A program made the translations under genes and the position numbers. The notes beneath the pieces are model-generated. The model made no database searches. It was not told the origin of the DNA and saw only the letters and a program-made list of their open reading frames with translations. A DNA stretch of 64,000 nt from CANMUM01 sp965263365. GTDB lineage: Bacteria > Pseudomonadota > Alphaproteobacteria > Rhodobacterales > Rhodobacteraceae. Location: the NCBI GenBank assembly GCA_965263365.1, contig OZ253672.1:1426001-1490000 (forward strand), written 5' to 3'. Below are positions 34,140 through 43,953 of the stretch, one piece after another (position 1 is the stretch's first letter; every line of letters starts with the position of its first letter).

Positions 34140-36112
34140 AACACGAAAATGAAATTAAACGTGAGCATCAACGACAAATTTCTCGCCGCAAAATGCTCAT
34201 TTTGGCGGCACAAGGTGCAGGAATTATTGCACTGGGGCGTTCTGCTTATAAATTGCAAGTTGAGCAAAATGAGCGTTTTTTAAAACTTGCGCAGAACAAT
34301 CGCGTTGAAACACGGCTTGAATTCGCACCCAGAGGCGTCATATACGACCGCCAAGGTCGGCGCGTGGCCGAAAATGTTCCTAATTTTATTGTAAACTTTG
34401 ACAAATCGATTACACGAGATCCTTTAAATACCCTTAAAAAACTGCAATCAATACTGCCTTTAGAAGAAGAAGACATCCAGGCAATCATCAAGAAAATTGA
34501 CAATCATCGCGGAAATGAGCCGATTCTAATTGTAGATCAGCTTAGCTACCAAGATTTTACACTTATTACCGAGAATCTGCCCGCACTTGAAGGCTTGCAA
34601 ACTCAAATCGCGCTTTCTCGTTTCTATCCTTATCACGAGCTGATGGCTCATCAAATTGGTTACGTTGGAAAAGTTTCAGCCTATGATCTTGAACAAATGG
34701 AAAACCCGCTTTCCATTTACAGATTGCCTAACGCAATAAAAGGCAAGAATGGTGTTGAATTGCGGATGGAAGATCGATTGAGAGGTCGTGAAGGCCAGCG
34801 AATTCTTGAAAAAAATAGCCGTCAGCATATTGTGCGTCAACTTGAACAACGTAACTCAGTCCCTGGTGAAGACATTGAACTAACACTTGATGCAGCCTTC
34901 CAAAATTATGCACGCAAACGGTTTGAGGGTGAGGTCGCTTGCGCTGTTATTGTTGATGTTGAGTCTGGTGACTTGAAGTTGATGGTGTCAACGCCAAGTT
35001 TTGATCCAAACAAATTTGTGTTCGGGATTTCGTCTCAAGACTATAGCGAACTTCTTAACGACACGGTTCGCGCGCCTTTGTACAACAAGGTCGTATCTGG
35101 ACAATATCCGCCGGGATCAACATTCAAAATGGTTGTTGCCTTGGCCGGACTAGAAGCTGGCGTTATCAACGCACAAAGTGCTGTGTCTTGCAGAGGTAAG
35201 ATCAATCGAGGTCGCGACATCCATTGTTGGAAACGTTCAGGGCACGGCTACATAGATTTAAAAAACTCACTCAAGCAAAGTTGCGATGTCTTCTACTATG
35301 AGAATTCAGAAAAAATGGGCATTAGTGAGATTGTCAAAACATCCCGCAAATTGGGTTTGGGAATTAAATATGACTTGCCATTAAATCTCGTCAGAGAGGG
35401 GCTACTCGGTGATATTGAATGGAAAAAAGAGCGCTTCGGCGAAGATTGGGTGGTCGGCGACACAATCAACGCAAGTATTGGTCAAGGTTATATTGAGACA
35501 ACACCTCTTCAACTTGCAATCATGACCGCTCGACTAGCCACTGGAAAAGCTGTTGTCCCGAATCTCGTAAACTCACTTGGGATAAGACCTACAAAGCGAA
35601 ACTTTGAAGACTTGGGTTTTAATGAAGAAAATCTGAGACTTATCAGAGAAGGCATGTACGCGGTTGTCAATGAGCAAGGAGGTACAGCGCGCGCATCGCG
35701 AATTCAAGCCGATGGAGCGCTTTGGGCTGGAAAAACAGGAACCGCACAAACACGTACTTATTCAAAGGCCGAGAGAGAATCTGGGTTAATAAGCAATAAT
35801 CGCGTTGAATGGTCGAAGCGAGATCACGCTCTCTTTGTCGGTTATGCACCCTATGACCGCCCTAAATATGCAATCAGCGTAATCGTTGAGCACGGTGGGG
35901 GAGGCTCTAAAACAGCGGCTCCCATCGCACGCGATCTAATGCTATACGCTTTGTACAACGGCAAACCACCACTTTCTGCATACCCTGCATCGGCGCGCCC
36001 AAGCGCCCAAGCGTTTCTTGCGTCTGTTCCAGATGTCGAAACAATTAAATTTGCCGAGCCCTTGAAGGAAGAAGGCCCTAGTCAACCAATTGCGCCCCCT
36101 GAACCCAGTTGA
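34136..36112 (+). CDS. mrdA: Penicillin-binding protein 2 (elongation transpeptidase)
   Basis: A 658-residue class B penicillin-binding protein. A hydrophobic anchor (about 20-37) precedes the dimerisation domain, with RLEFAPRGVIYDRQGRRVAEN. The transpeptidase has the SxxK motif in PPGSTFKM (Ser328, Lys331), the SxD motif in KQSCDVFYY and KTGTAQT as the third motif. It crosslinks peptidoglycan with RodA during elongation. It overlaps mreD by four bases. rodA, which very often follows, is not next; a beta-helix protein is found instead. Confidence 0.95.
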   Translation: MKHENEIKREHQRQISRRKMLILAAQGAGIIALGRSAYKLQVEQNERFLKLAQNNRVETRLEFAPRGVIYDRQGRRVAENVPNFIVNFDKSITRDPLNTLKKLQSILPLEEEDIQAIIKKIDNHRGNEPILIVDQLSYQDFTLITENLPALEGLQTQIALSRFYPYHELMAHQIGYVGKVSAYDLEQMENPLSIYRLPNAIKGKNGVELRMEDRLRGREGQRILEKNSRQHIVRQLEQRNSVPGEDIELTLDAAFQNYARKRFEGEVACAVIVDVESGDLKLMVSTPSFDPNKFVFGISSQDYSELLNDTVRAPLYNKVVSGQYPPGSTFKMVVALAGLEAGVINAQSAVSCRGKINRGRDIHCWKRSGHGYIDLKNSLKQSCDVFYYENSEKMGISEIVKTSRKLGLGIKYDLPLNLVREGLLGDIEWKKERFGEDWVVGDTINASIGQGYIETTPLQLAIMTARLATGKAVVPNLVNSLGIRPTKRNFEDLGFNEENLRLIREGMYAVVNEQGGTARASRIQADGALWAGKTGTAQTRTYSKAERESGLISNNRVEWSKRDHALFVGYAPYDRPKYAISVIVEHGGGGSKTAAPIARDLMLYALYNGKPPLSAYPASARPSAQAFLASVPDVETIKFAEPLKEEGPSQPIAPPEPS

Positions 36113-36204
36113 GCAAAGTGAATCTGAGCAGCGTACGGTAGGCCAAGACGACATTAACGAATCTATATTAAATTTGAGTTCGACAAACTAAAAAAGGGAA
36201 CTCA

Positions 36205-38466
36205 ATGACGTTAGATCGGATTGGTGCAGGCTCATACGCACCCAAAAAATTTATCGAAGGACTCAATTATTGGCGATCGTCGCTAACCAATGTCAACGCG
36301 GCGAGCTTAGAAACTTCCAACTATTTTTCTCTCAACCAGGTGGAGAACGAGCATTATGGCAAGTTACTTGCCGAAAAGACACAAGAAAGCATCGTCGCTG
36401 TTCAAGACATCGAAACGCCGCTATATACTGGTCAATATCTTGAGATTAAGTTCGGTGTCCGCCTTCTCTCAGGCGCCCCATGTCAAGCTCGGATAATTGG
36501 TTTGGCGCGTGCTTCTGGCGCAAATTATTCAGCCGCAAACAATTATGGACCCAATTTTGAGCTCATTAGTGGAGCAACGATCGAGATTTCGGCGATTGTG
36601 GGCGCAGGCGCCCGCCCCGGCGTCGATTTGGTATGGAGTGAAGTTGTTACTTCTGGCTATTTCGGCATTGAACTTTTTGGGGCAAATGGTGGAAATATTG
36701 TCATTGATGATATGCAGATCCGTGATGTCACAGCCCACTTCACGGCATTGCACGCTGGCATAATCGATATTCGTGATTATGGAGCGATAGGCGATGGTTC
36801 CTTCGATTGTACAGACGCCATTGCTAGCGCTGACGAAGCCGCAGACGGGCGCGACTTGTTCATTCCGCCTGGTGATTATTTCATCGGCAGCAAACTGACA
36901 ATTCACTCTCCACTCAACTGCACAGGTCGTCTTGTTGCGGATGACGCCACGCCAGTAATGCTTGCATACCGGTACGACCTTGAAGCCTATGTCCAAGCTT
37001 TCAAATCAGAAGAAATTGGTTTCAGAAAGGCTCTACAAGCTCTATTTAGCTTCACAGATCATAGATCACTTGACTTAAAGGGGCGAGAAATTTCTCTCAG
37101 TTCTCCCATCAACATGATTGATATGATTAATGGCGCAACACGATATACCAAAAACCGCGTCATCCAAAACGGAACTCTATTTGCTTCAAATAGCGATGAC
37201 TGGTCGGATGTGAGTGCAACGGCGACGGCAAATTACGTCTACGAGAATGGAACGCCTTTCCTCACAAATGTGACCAACATATCACAAATCGAGGTCGGAT
37301 CTTACGTAGAGGCGCCGGGTGTTGGCCGAGAAATATACGTCGCTGCCAAGGATGAATCCAATCAAAGGCTTCAATTAAATCGGCCACTCTTTGGGGTAAA
37401 TTCTTCGCAAACTTATACTTTTACGCGCTTTAAGTTTATGCTTGATTTTTCCGAACTACAGAATCTACGAAATTTCGATTTTCATAATCTCAAGTTTGAC
37501 GGGAACGGAAATGCTTCGATGATTCTGCTCCCATTTGCTGGACGCGGAAATCGAATTACACACTGCTTCTTTAGAGACCCTAAACACCGCGTTATTTGCT
37601 CTTACGCGCTCGGGTGCGCAGGACTGACTGTTGAAAGTTGTGATTTTGAGGGCGGACAGTTTAGCCGCAAGCCCGAAGAACGGACGGTTATCGCATTAAA
37701 CACCACTGGTGCGGATACAAAAATTCGTTCAAACCGTGCCTACTATTTTAAACATTTTGCTGTACTCGCGCGTTCAGGTCATATCATTAGTAATAACCAT
37801 ATATTTCAAGGCGGCCCTAATTCGCTTAACCGCGTCGCAGGAATTGTGGGCACGCAAGGGTTGTTTAAGTCTCAGGTTGTTGGAAATTATATCGATAACT
37901 GCCACATTGAAATTTCTAACGAACACGAAAATGAAGAACTTTATGGTAGCCGCTCAGCCGGTGGCGCGACGATAACCGGAAATATATTTTACGGCTTCAA
38001 CGCTGACGAAAATTTCAGGTTCATCAAATACCGGTTAATCGGGGCGGATTGTGTACTCAAAGATCTTTCAGTTTGCAATAATACGTTTTCATTTTCGGGC
38101 ACGATGCCTGATCGCGTGGACGCGCTTGATACCACGCTAGGAACTGCGGACTACAGCAAGTGGCAAGATGTATATTTTTCAAACAATGTCTACAATAATA
38201 TCACTAGCGAAACACACTCACCTGCAATCAAAAAAATTGTACAATCTAGCGCAAGCAGCACTTGGACTATCGATTTTTCTGACCAATTGCCTTTCGGTGG
38301 TCCCGCAACAGATGTCAGCAGTGTAGTTTGCTATGGCAGCGCATCAAGCACAAGCTATCCACGAGTGCAACCGATGCAAGGAAGTAATAAGACTACAGTC
38401 AGGTTAAATTTCGCGAGTGCTTCGAGCGGCACAGCGGTCGTGACGGCACATCTCACTTCAATTTAG
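36205..38466 (+). CDS. Right-handed beta-helix protein (pectate lyase / GH28-related)
   Basis: A 753-residue protein. After an N-terminal beta-rich domain of about 185 residues, IIDIRDYGAIGDGSFDCTDA marks the start of a pectate-lyase-superfamily beta helix (about 188-640). Later rungs show repeated N-N/G-N patterns (SNNHIF, VVGNYID, ITGNIFYG, CNNTFSF). A C-terminal beta domain of about 90 residues follows. There is no signal peptide. The family binds or cleaves polysaccharides and also occurs in phage tail spikes; no substrate or catalytic residues can be assigned. A GGGA site precedes ATG 36205, and a strong terminator follows. Confidence 0.8.
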   Translation: MTLDRIGAGSYAPKKFIEGLNYWRSSLTNVNAASLETSNYFSLNQVENEHYGKLLAEKTQESIVAVQDIETPLYTGQYLEIKFGVRLLSGAPCQARIIGLARASGANYSAANNYGPNFELISGATIEISAIVGAGARPGVDLVWSEVVTSGYFGIELFGANGGNIVIDDMQIRDVTAHFTALHAGIIDIRDYGAIGDGSFDCTDAIASADEAADGRDLFIPPGDYFIGSKLTIHSPLNCTGRLVADDATPVMLAYRYDLEAYVQAFKSEEIGFRKALQALFSFTDHRSLDLKGREISLSSPINMIDMINGATRYTKNRVIQNGTLFASNSDDWSDVSATATANYVYENGTPFLTNVTNISQIEVGSYVEAPGVGREIYVAAKDESNQRLQLNRPLFGVNSSQTYTFTRFKFMLDFSELQNLRNFDFHNLKFDGNGNASMILLPFAGRGNRITHCFFRDPKHRVICSYALGCAGLTVESCDFEGGQFSRKPEERTVIALNTTGADTKIRSNRAYYFKHFAVLARSGHIISNNHIFQGGPNSLNRVAGIVGTQGLFKSQVVGNYIDNCHIEISNEHENEELYGSRSAGGATITGNIFYGFNADENFRFIKYRLIGADCVLKDLSVCNNTFSFSGTMPDRVDALDTTLGTADYSKWQDVYFSNNVYNNITSETHSPAIKKIVQSSASSTWTIDFSDQLPFGGPATDVSSVVCYGSASSTSYPRVQPMQGSNKTTVRLNFASASSGTAVVTAHLTSI

Positions 38467-38481
38467 TAATCGCAAAAATCA

Positions 38482-38518
38482 AAAGCCCGAAATTGTAAAA
38501 TTTTGGGCTTTCCCTTTT
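38482..38518 (+). terminator. Terminator after the beta-helix gene
   Basis: AAAGCCCGAAATT (38482-38494) pairs with AATTTTGGGCTTT (38499-38511) around GTAA, with a single G-U pair, then CCCTTTT. It separates the mre/beta-helix group from the carboxypeptidase gene and excludes starts inside it. Confidence 0.85.
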
Positions 38519-38562
38519 ATTGGCTTCCATCTAATATGTGCAAAAACAAAAATGGGTTGGCC

Positions 38563-39699
38563 ATGTATCGAGGCATCAAATTTATCTTAGCTGTAATTTT
38601 TTTATCAGCGGCTAGTCTGTCCGCGACTGCTTTTGAAACCATTGCCCGCAACGCCTATGTGATTGACGTATCGACAGGCGCGGTTTTATTGGATAAAGAC
38701 TCTCAAGTCTCAATGCCGCCAGCATCCACGTCAAAGCTAATGACCATTGCGCTCCTTTTTGAGGCACTTGAAGAAGGACGTATTTCCTTGGATTCAAGAT
38801 TTGAAGTCTCAGAAAAGGCTTGGCGTATGGGAGGATCCAAGATGTTTTTGGAAGTGGGAGATCTCGTGAGTATCGAAGATCTCATTCGAGGAATAGTGAT
38901 TCAATCAGGAAATGATGCTTGCGTTGTGGTCGCTGAAGGCTTGGCTGGCTCTGAGCAAAACTTTGCAGAAGACATGAACCGCTATGCCCGTGAAATCGGT
39001 TTAGAAAATTCATCTTTTAGTAATGCTTCAGGCTGGCCACATCCCAATCAAAGAATGAGCGCGCAAGATCTCGCAAATCTTGCCTATCACTTATTTCAGA
39101 CCTATCCACAACATCTTCACTACTATGCTGAGCGAGAATTCACTTATAACAATATTACCCAAGCCAATCGAAATCCACTTCTAGGGGTTATTGAAGGGGC
39201 TGATGGCTTTAAAACCGGACATACACAAGAGGCCGGATATAGTTTAGTCGGCTCGGTTAAGCGCGGAGATCGTCACATTTTGATGGTACTGATGGGAATG
39301 ACCAGTGAAGCCGAACGAGCGGCTGAGGCCGAGCGTGTTGCAACTTGGGCGTTAAGTGAATTTCAAAGCAAAATATTATTTAAAGCCGGTGAGCCAATTT
39401 TAACAGCACCCACTTGGCAAGCCAGCGAAGATTACGCTGAATTGACTTCCAAAAAATCCATTGAAGTCTTGGTGCCGAGCGACGATTCGGTTCAGCCTGT
39501 TACGACTGCACATTTTGATCAGCCTATAGTTGCTCCAAAGTCAGCTGGTGAAGTCGTTGGAAAAATTACAATTCACGTTGAAGGGCTTCAAAGTGTTTCT
39601 GAAGAACTCGTTTTAAGAGAAAATCTCGAACGCGGCAGTTTTATTTCTCGATTAACCGAAGTGATTGGCGCCCAAGCATCTTCATATTTGGGAGACTAG
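38563..39699 (+). CDS. D-alanyl-D-alanine carboxypeptidase (PBP5/6 type)
   Basis: A 378-residue exported serine peptidase that trims the terminal D-Ala from peptidoglycan stem peptides. ATG 38563 gives a normal signal peptide ending SLSATA before FETIARNAY; ATG 38536 is an alternative, while the frame start at 38503 lies in a terminator and is rejected. The motifs are STSK (Ser55-Lys58), SGN in QSGNDACV and KTG in DGFKTGHT. A C-terminal PBP5-like beta domain (about 275-365) is present. It is followed after four bases by tmk. Confidence 0.93.
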   Translation: MYRGIKFILAVIFLSAASLSATAFETIARNAYVIDVSTGAVLLDKDSQVSMPPASTSKLMTIALLFEALEEGRISLDSRFEVSEKAWRMGGSKMFLEVGDLVSIEDLIRGIVIQSGNDACVVVAEGLAGSEQNFAEDMNRYAREIGLENSSFSNASGWPHPNQRMSAQDLANLAYHLFQTYPQHLHYYAEREFTYNNITQANRNPLLGVIEGADGFKTGHTQEAGYSLVGSVKRGDRHILMVLMGMTSEAERAAEAERVATWALSEFQSKILFKAGEPILTAPTWQASEDYAELTSKKSIEVLVPSDDSVQPVTTAHFDQPIVAPKSAGEVVGKITIHVEGLQSVSEELVLRENLERGSFISRLTEVIGAQASSYLGD

Positions 39700-39703
39700 T
39701 TGA

Positions 39704-40318
39704 TTGTTTATCACGTTTGAAGGCGTCGATGGCTCTGGAAAGTCTTTGCAATCAAAACGTTGTACGGAATTTTTGACTAAATTGGGGCATGAAGTTGTTC
39801 AAACGCGCGAGCCAGGCGGCACAAAAGGGGCAGAAGAACTTCGCAATCTCGTTTTGAACGGATCTGTAGATCGTTGGTCACCAATGACTGAATTGCTCAT
39901 ATTTAGCGCGGCGAGACGCGATCATATTGAGCGTGTTATAATGCCTGCACTGGCACGAAATGCCATCGTAATTTGTGATCGATTCGTTGATAGTACACGT
40001 CTCTATCAAGGGTTAGAAAGTCCTGAAATGATGGAAGCAGTGAACACTATCCATAAAGCCGCAATCGGAATTGACGCCGATCTTACTTTAATTTTTGATA
40101 TTGAACCCAAACGCGCTTTTGAGAGAATGCAAGGTCGAGACGGTAAAGACATGCGTTTTGAGGGGCATGGTATCGCATTTCAAGAAAAACGCAGGCAAGG
40201 CTTTCTAGAACTTGCCAAACGCTACCCCCAGAGAATTCAAATAATCGATGCAGATCAACCTATTGATAAGGTTACAAAAGATTCGATGCGAATCATTAAT
40301 GAAGTGTTGGCCAGATGA
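39704..40318 (+). CDS. tmk: Thymidylate kinase
   Basis: A 204-residue dTMP kinase. No ATG precedes the conserved start FITFEGVDGSGKSLQSKR, so TTG 39704, with GGAG nine bases upstream at the end of the carboxypeptidase gene, is the start. GVDGSGKS is the P-loop, TREPGGT the DRX-type loop partner, ICDRFVDSTRLYQG the DRF motif, and RMQGRDGKDMRFE the lid. It overlaps holB by four bases, the usual alphaproteobacterial order tmk-holB-tatD. Confidence 0.95.
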   Translation: MFITFEGVDGSGKSLQSKRCTEFLTKLGHEVVQTREPGGTKGAEELRNLVLNGSVDRWSPMTELLIFSAARRDHIERVIMPALARNAIVICDRFVDSTRLYQGLESPEMMEAVNTIHKAAIGIDADLTLIFDIEPKRAFERMQGRDGKDMRFEGHGIAFQEKRRQGFLELAKRYPQRIQIIDADQPIDKVTKDSMRIINEVLAR

Positions 40319-41370
40319 ATCCGCAAGAAACACCAGTTGCACAAGGCACGCTTCCAAACGCGATCGACCCGCGCGCAAATGGTTTGCTTTTTGGCCACAA
40401 AAAGACTCGCGCTTTACTTGAAACAATGTTTGTTGAAAATCATTTTCCGCACGCTCTGCTCCTAACGGGTCACTTAGGGATTGGGAAATCAACACTGGCC
40501 TGGAATATCGCAAGACAGCTTGTCGAAACAGGTACAATCTCTGAGGGTTTCAAACCAAGTCAAGAACTTCTTGAAAGGTACAAACAGTTTAATCATCCCA
40601 GCATCTACTCACTTACGCGCCCATCAGACGATAAGGGAGGCTTCAAAGAACAGATCGCTATTGAAGCTGTTCGTGATCTTAATAATAAACTTTATCTCGC
40701 CGCCACTGATGGGGGATGGCGGGCTGTCATAATTGATCCCATCGATGCAGTCAATACCGCAGCCTCAAACGCACTGCTTAAATTGCTTGAAGAACCACCT
40801 CATCAAGTCGTATTTTTTTTAATTTCGCACCGTCCAGGGAACTTAATTCCAACCATCAAATCTAGGTGTCAAATTCACAAACTCAAAGCATTGAGCATCG
40901 AAGAAATGCGCAATATTTGGGAGGCTGTGTGCCAAGAGCCACTTCCCGAGGAAGATATTTTTATATTGGCTGAAGGATCCGTGCGAGATGCCATGAATTC
41001 CGCAGATCAGCTTGTTGAGCAATTTCAAACTGCGCTTCACATACTTGATGATGCGCCGCGCTTAAACCTAAAGAAAATTCACAACTTTTCCTCTCAAATT
41101 TTAGAAACGAATCGTTCTGATAGCTACGCACAGGCAACCCGATTTTTCGGTCTCTTATTTGGGCGTATATTGCGAAATGCGACAGGCAACACATCGGATA
41201 TTGACCCTTCGCTCATTAATAAAATAGCGCCAACTGAAAAATTGGGTGCATGGGCGGAATTGGGCTTTAAAACTTATCAAGAACTCCAAACCGGCGCGAA
41301 ACTTAATTTGGACGCACAAGCGACCATTTTTCAACGCTGGATGGATATAGAGGAGTTAGTTCGCAAATGA
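40315..41370 (+). CDS. holB: DNA polymerase III subunit delta'
   Basis: A 351-residue AAA+ clamp-loader subunit. HALLLTGHLGIGKSTLA carries a P-loop, NALLKLLEEPPHQVVFFLISH is the DnaX/HolB family segment, and LIPTIKSRCQ is the SRC sensor. It works with dnaX, also in this window, to load the sliding clamp. Four-base overlaps with tmk and the TatD gene indicate one tightly coupled operon. Confidence 0.93.
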   Translation: MNPQETPVAQGTLPNAIDPRANGLLFGHKKTRALLETMFVENHFPHALLLTGHLGIGKSTLAWNIARQLVETGTISEGFKPSQELLERYKQFNHPSIYSLTRPSDDKGGFKEQIAIEAVRDLNNKLYLAATDGGWRAVIIDPIDAVNTAASNALLKLLEEPPHQVVFFLISHRPGNLIPTIKSRCQIHKLKALSIEEMRNIWEAVCQEPLPEEDIFILAEGSVRDAMNSADQLVEQFQTALHILDDAPRLNLKKIHNFSSQILETNRSDSYAQATRFFGLLFGRILRNATGNTSDIDPSLINKIAPTEKLGAWAELGFKTYQELQTGAKLNLDAQATIFQRWMDIEELVRK

Positions 41371-42143
41371 TAACTGATAGTCATTGCCATTTGGATTTTC
41401 CTCAATTTGAACCTGACCTAAAGGCCATCATTGAACGTGCACATGAAGCGGGTGTTCATCGCATGGTCTCAATTGCGACGTCATCTCAATCGCTAGCCAA
41501 GGTTCGTGAAATTTCTGAGGGGAATGATTCTGTTTATCATGCCTTTGGTATTCACCCCTTGCACGTTCATGAAGAACCCCTAATCAGCGTCGATCAGATT
41601 ATCAAAACAACCGCGCACCCCAAAATGATCGCGATTGGTGAAACTGGCATTGACTATCATTACTCGCGTGAGACAAAACAACTTCAAATCGAAAGCCTCC
41701 ACACACATATTACGGCAGCACAAGAAACAAATTTACCCCTAATTATCCATGCCCGTGATGCAGATGACGACGTCCAAGAGATTCTTACGCACCGGTTTAA
41801 GGAGAAGAACTATACATGCGTCATGCATTGTTTTTCATCCGGTCCTGCACTTGCAAAGGCCGCGCTAGATTGTGGCTTTTATCTATCTATGTCAGGTGTC
41901 ATCACTTTCAAAAACGCTCAAAGCGTTCGTGATATTTTCAAGGGTGCACCAATTGACCGTATTCTTGTTGAAACCGACGCGCCCTATCTCGCGCCAACAC
42001 CTTATAGAGGGAAAAGAAATGAGCCCGCTTACTGTATTGAAACCGCTAAAATGGGCGCGCATATATTTGACATCTCATTTGAAGAATTCGCAGCCCAAAC
42101 CGAACTCAACTTCAACTGCCTATTTTCCAAGGTAGTACAATGA
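41367..42143 (+). CDS. TatD family metal-dependent hydrolase
   Basis: A 258-residue TIM-barrel hydrolase. DSHCHLDF holds the HxH metal ligands, AIGETGIDYHY the Glu ligand, IHARDADDD and VMHCFSSG further His ligands, and LVETDAPYLAPTPYRGKRNEP the Asp and conserved ending. The family shows 3'-5' exonuclease or D-aminoacyl-tRNA deacylase activity. It sits between holB and an MBL hydrolase with four-base overlaps on both sides. Confidence 0.94.
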   Translation: MITDSHCHLDFPQFEPDLKAIIERAHEAGVHRMVSIATSSQSLAKVREISEGNDSVYHAFGIHPLHVHEEPLISVDQIIKTTAHPKMIAIGETGIDYHYSRETKQLQIESLHTHITAAQETNLPLIIHARDADDDVQEILTHRFKEKNYTCVMHCFSSGPALAKAALDCGFYLSMSGVITFKNAQSVRDIFKGAPIDRILVETDAPYLAPTPYRGKRNEPAYCIETAKMGAHIFDISFEEFAAQTELNFNCLFSKVVQ

Positions 42144-43015
42144 TGCGTTTTACAATACTGGGTTGCGGATCATCAGGGGGCGTTCCTCGATTTGGCGGTC
42201 GTGATGGCGCAGGCGATTGGGGGGCATGCGACCCACTGAACCCCAAAAACCGTCGCAAACGATGCGCGCTATTGGTTGAAAAAATTAGCTCAACAGGCAC
42301 CACACGCCTATGTATAGATGCTGGCCCCGATTTCAAAAGCCAAATGATTGATGCAAAAGTCGCGATGCTTGATGCGCTTGTGTTAACTCATGAACACGCC
42401 GATCACGTACACGGGATCGACGACGTGAGACAATTTGTGAACCTAAAAACACAAGACCGTATTTCTGCGCTCACCCAACAAGGGAAAAATATCACTAAAG
42501 AAGACTATTTTAAGCTTGTTGAAGAGGCTCGCATTGATTGCTTCTCTGGATTGAGTTGTTTTGATGAACTTGAAGAACGATTTGGATATCTGTTCAAAAC
42601 ACCTCAAGGTTCCAACTATCCGCCTATCATGAAGCTTCATAAAATCAATGGCAAATTTTCTATTGATGGAATGGGTGGAAAAATTGAACTCGAACCTTTT
42701 GCGATTCCGCACGGATCAATCGATGCGTTTGGATTCAAAATGGGCGGGCTTGTCTATCTTCCAGATGTGTTCGATCTAAATGAAGAAGCTCGCGATCTCA
42801 TCCGAGGTTGTGACGTATTTATCGTCGATTGCCTGCAAGACCGTCCACACGGCACACATACTGATTTCCAAAAGACCACTCAATGGATTAATGAACTCAA
42901 ACCCAAACATACAATTTTGACGGATCTTCACACGAGCCTTGATTATGACGTCCTAAACGCACGCACGCCCAAAAATGTGGAACCCGCTTTCGACGGCATG
43001 ACCATCGAAATATGA
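42140..43015 (+). CDS. MBL-fold metal-dependent hydrolase (PhnP-like)
   Basis: A 291-residue metallo-beta-lactamase-fold enzyme. LGCGSSGGVPRFGGRDGAG opens the fold, and LTHEHADHVHGIDDVR is the HxHxDH metal site. PHGSIDAFGF and TDLHTSLDYDVL provide later ligands. The family is PhnP-like cyclic phosphodiesterase, and this copy is linked to TatD in alphaproteobacteria; the substrate is not established. A residue 110-165 insertion makes it longer than PhnP. ATGATG at 42140 offers two starts. It overlaps both neighbours by four bases. Confidence 0.9.
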   Translation: MMRFTILGCGSSGGVPRFGGRDGAGDWGACDPLNPKNRRKRCALLVEKISSTGTTRLCIDAGPDFKSQMIDAKVAMLDALVLTHEHADHVHGIDDVRQFVNLKTQDRISALTQQGKNITKEDYFKLVEEARIDCFSGLSCFDELEERFGYLFKTPQGSNYPPIMKLHKINGKFSIDGMGGKIELEPFAIPHGSIDAFGFKMGGLVYLPDVFDLNEEARDLIRGCDVFIVDCLQDRPHGTHTDFQKTTQWINELKPKHTILTDLHTSLDYDVLNARTPKNVEPAFDGMTIEI

Positions 43016-43953
43016 CCCAAATTCTTCTCAATATTATTGGCCCTGTCGCGATTATTGTTGCCTTTGGCTACGTAGCTACTTTTTTTAAAATTATTTCCAT
43101 AGAACAAATTCGTGCGCTCACCCTTTTTGCGCAAAATTTTGCCGTCCCCATTCTGCTTTTTGATGCAACACGCCAGCTTCAAATTTCCGACGGAATTCCG
43201 TTAGACTTACTCGCGACTTATTATGTTCCAGCACTCACTATTTTTGCGCTTAGCTTTTTGGTGGCAAGATGGATTGGTCGCGGCCCTCAAGCATCCGTTG
43301 TCATGGGGTTCAATGGGTATTTCGCGAATTCTGTCTACCTTGGTCTCCCCCTTTGCCTACTCGCTTACGGGGAGGCAAGTTTGTCAACAAATTACTTGAT
43401 ACTCGCCTTTCACTCCCCAATCGGTTACATATGTGGCGCAATCTCAATTGAATTGGCGCGCCCCGAAAAAATCGGCTGGCAAAAAACCTTTTTTAACATT
43501 GCAAAAGACATCACTACAAACCCTCTTATTTTCTCGATTTGCTTAGGCGCTATTGTGAATTTTTTTAATATACCTTTTCCCAAATTCATCAATGAAGCGA
43601 TCAATCTAATTTCGCCCGCCGCACTCCCCGTCGCTATATTTGCGCTCGGGGGCGTCTTAACCAGCTTACATTTGCGTGGCACAATCAATTTAATGCTATC
43701 AATAAGCATTATGAGGCTAATCATACACCCAGCCCTCGTATTATTGCTGGGTATGGTTTTACGAATTGACGAGCCTATTTTACTAACTCTGGTCATTATC
43801 TCCGCCTTACCGACAGGCATAAACGGATTCATTTTTGCCGGCATTTATAAACGCGAAGAAGAAACAGCCGCATCAATCGTATTTTTCAGCACTTTGGTAT
43901 CAATTGCAAGCTTACCAATTTGGTTTTTAATCATTGAGAGGGTATTGGGCTAA
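43012..43953 (+). CDS. AEC family transporter (auxin efflux carrier-like permease)
   Basis: A 313-residue membrane protein with about ten hydrophobic segments in two halves. NFAVPILLFDATRQLQ in the first half and the later GALxxF/PxGINGFIFAG-type sequence (ALPTGINGFIFAGIYKREEE) are AEC features. The family exports or imports organic anions; the substrate is unknown. It overlaps the MBL gene by four bases, so it is the last gene of the carboxypeptidase-tmk-holB operon, and it overlaps the convergent ArsC-like gene by 27 bases. Confidence 0.9.
   Translation: MTQILLNIIGPVAIIVAFGYVATFFKIISIEQIRALTLFAQNFAVPILLFDATRQLQISDGIPLDLLATYYVPALTIFALSFLVARWIGRGPQASVVMGFNGYFANSVYLGLPLCLLAYGEASLSTNYLILAFHSPIGYICGAISIELARPEKIGWQKTFFNIAKDITTNPLIFSICLGAIVNFFNIPFPKFINEAINLISPAALPVAIFALGGVLTSLHLRGTINLMLSISIMRLIIHPALVLLLGMVLRIDEPILLTLVIISALPTGINGFIFAGIYKREEETAASIVFFSTLVSIASLPIWFLIIERVLG

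Noticed and set aside
36205..38466. The beta-helix gene as a prophage tail spike
   Set aside because: The fold is compatible, but no other phage gene lies anywhere in the window.
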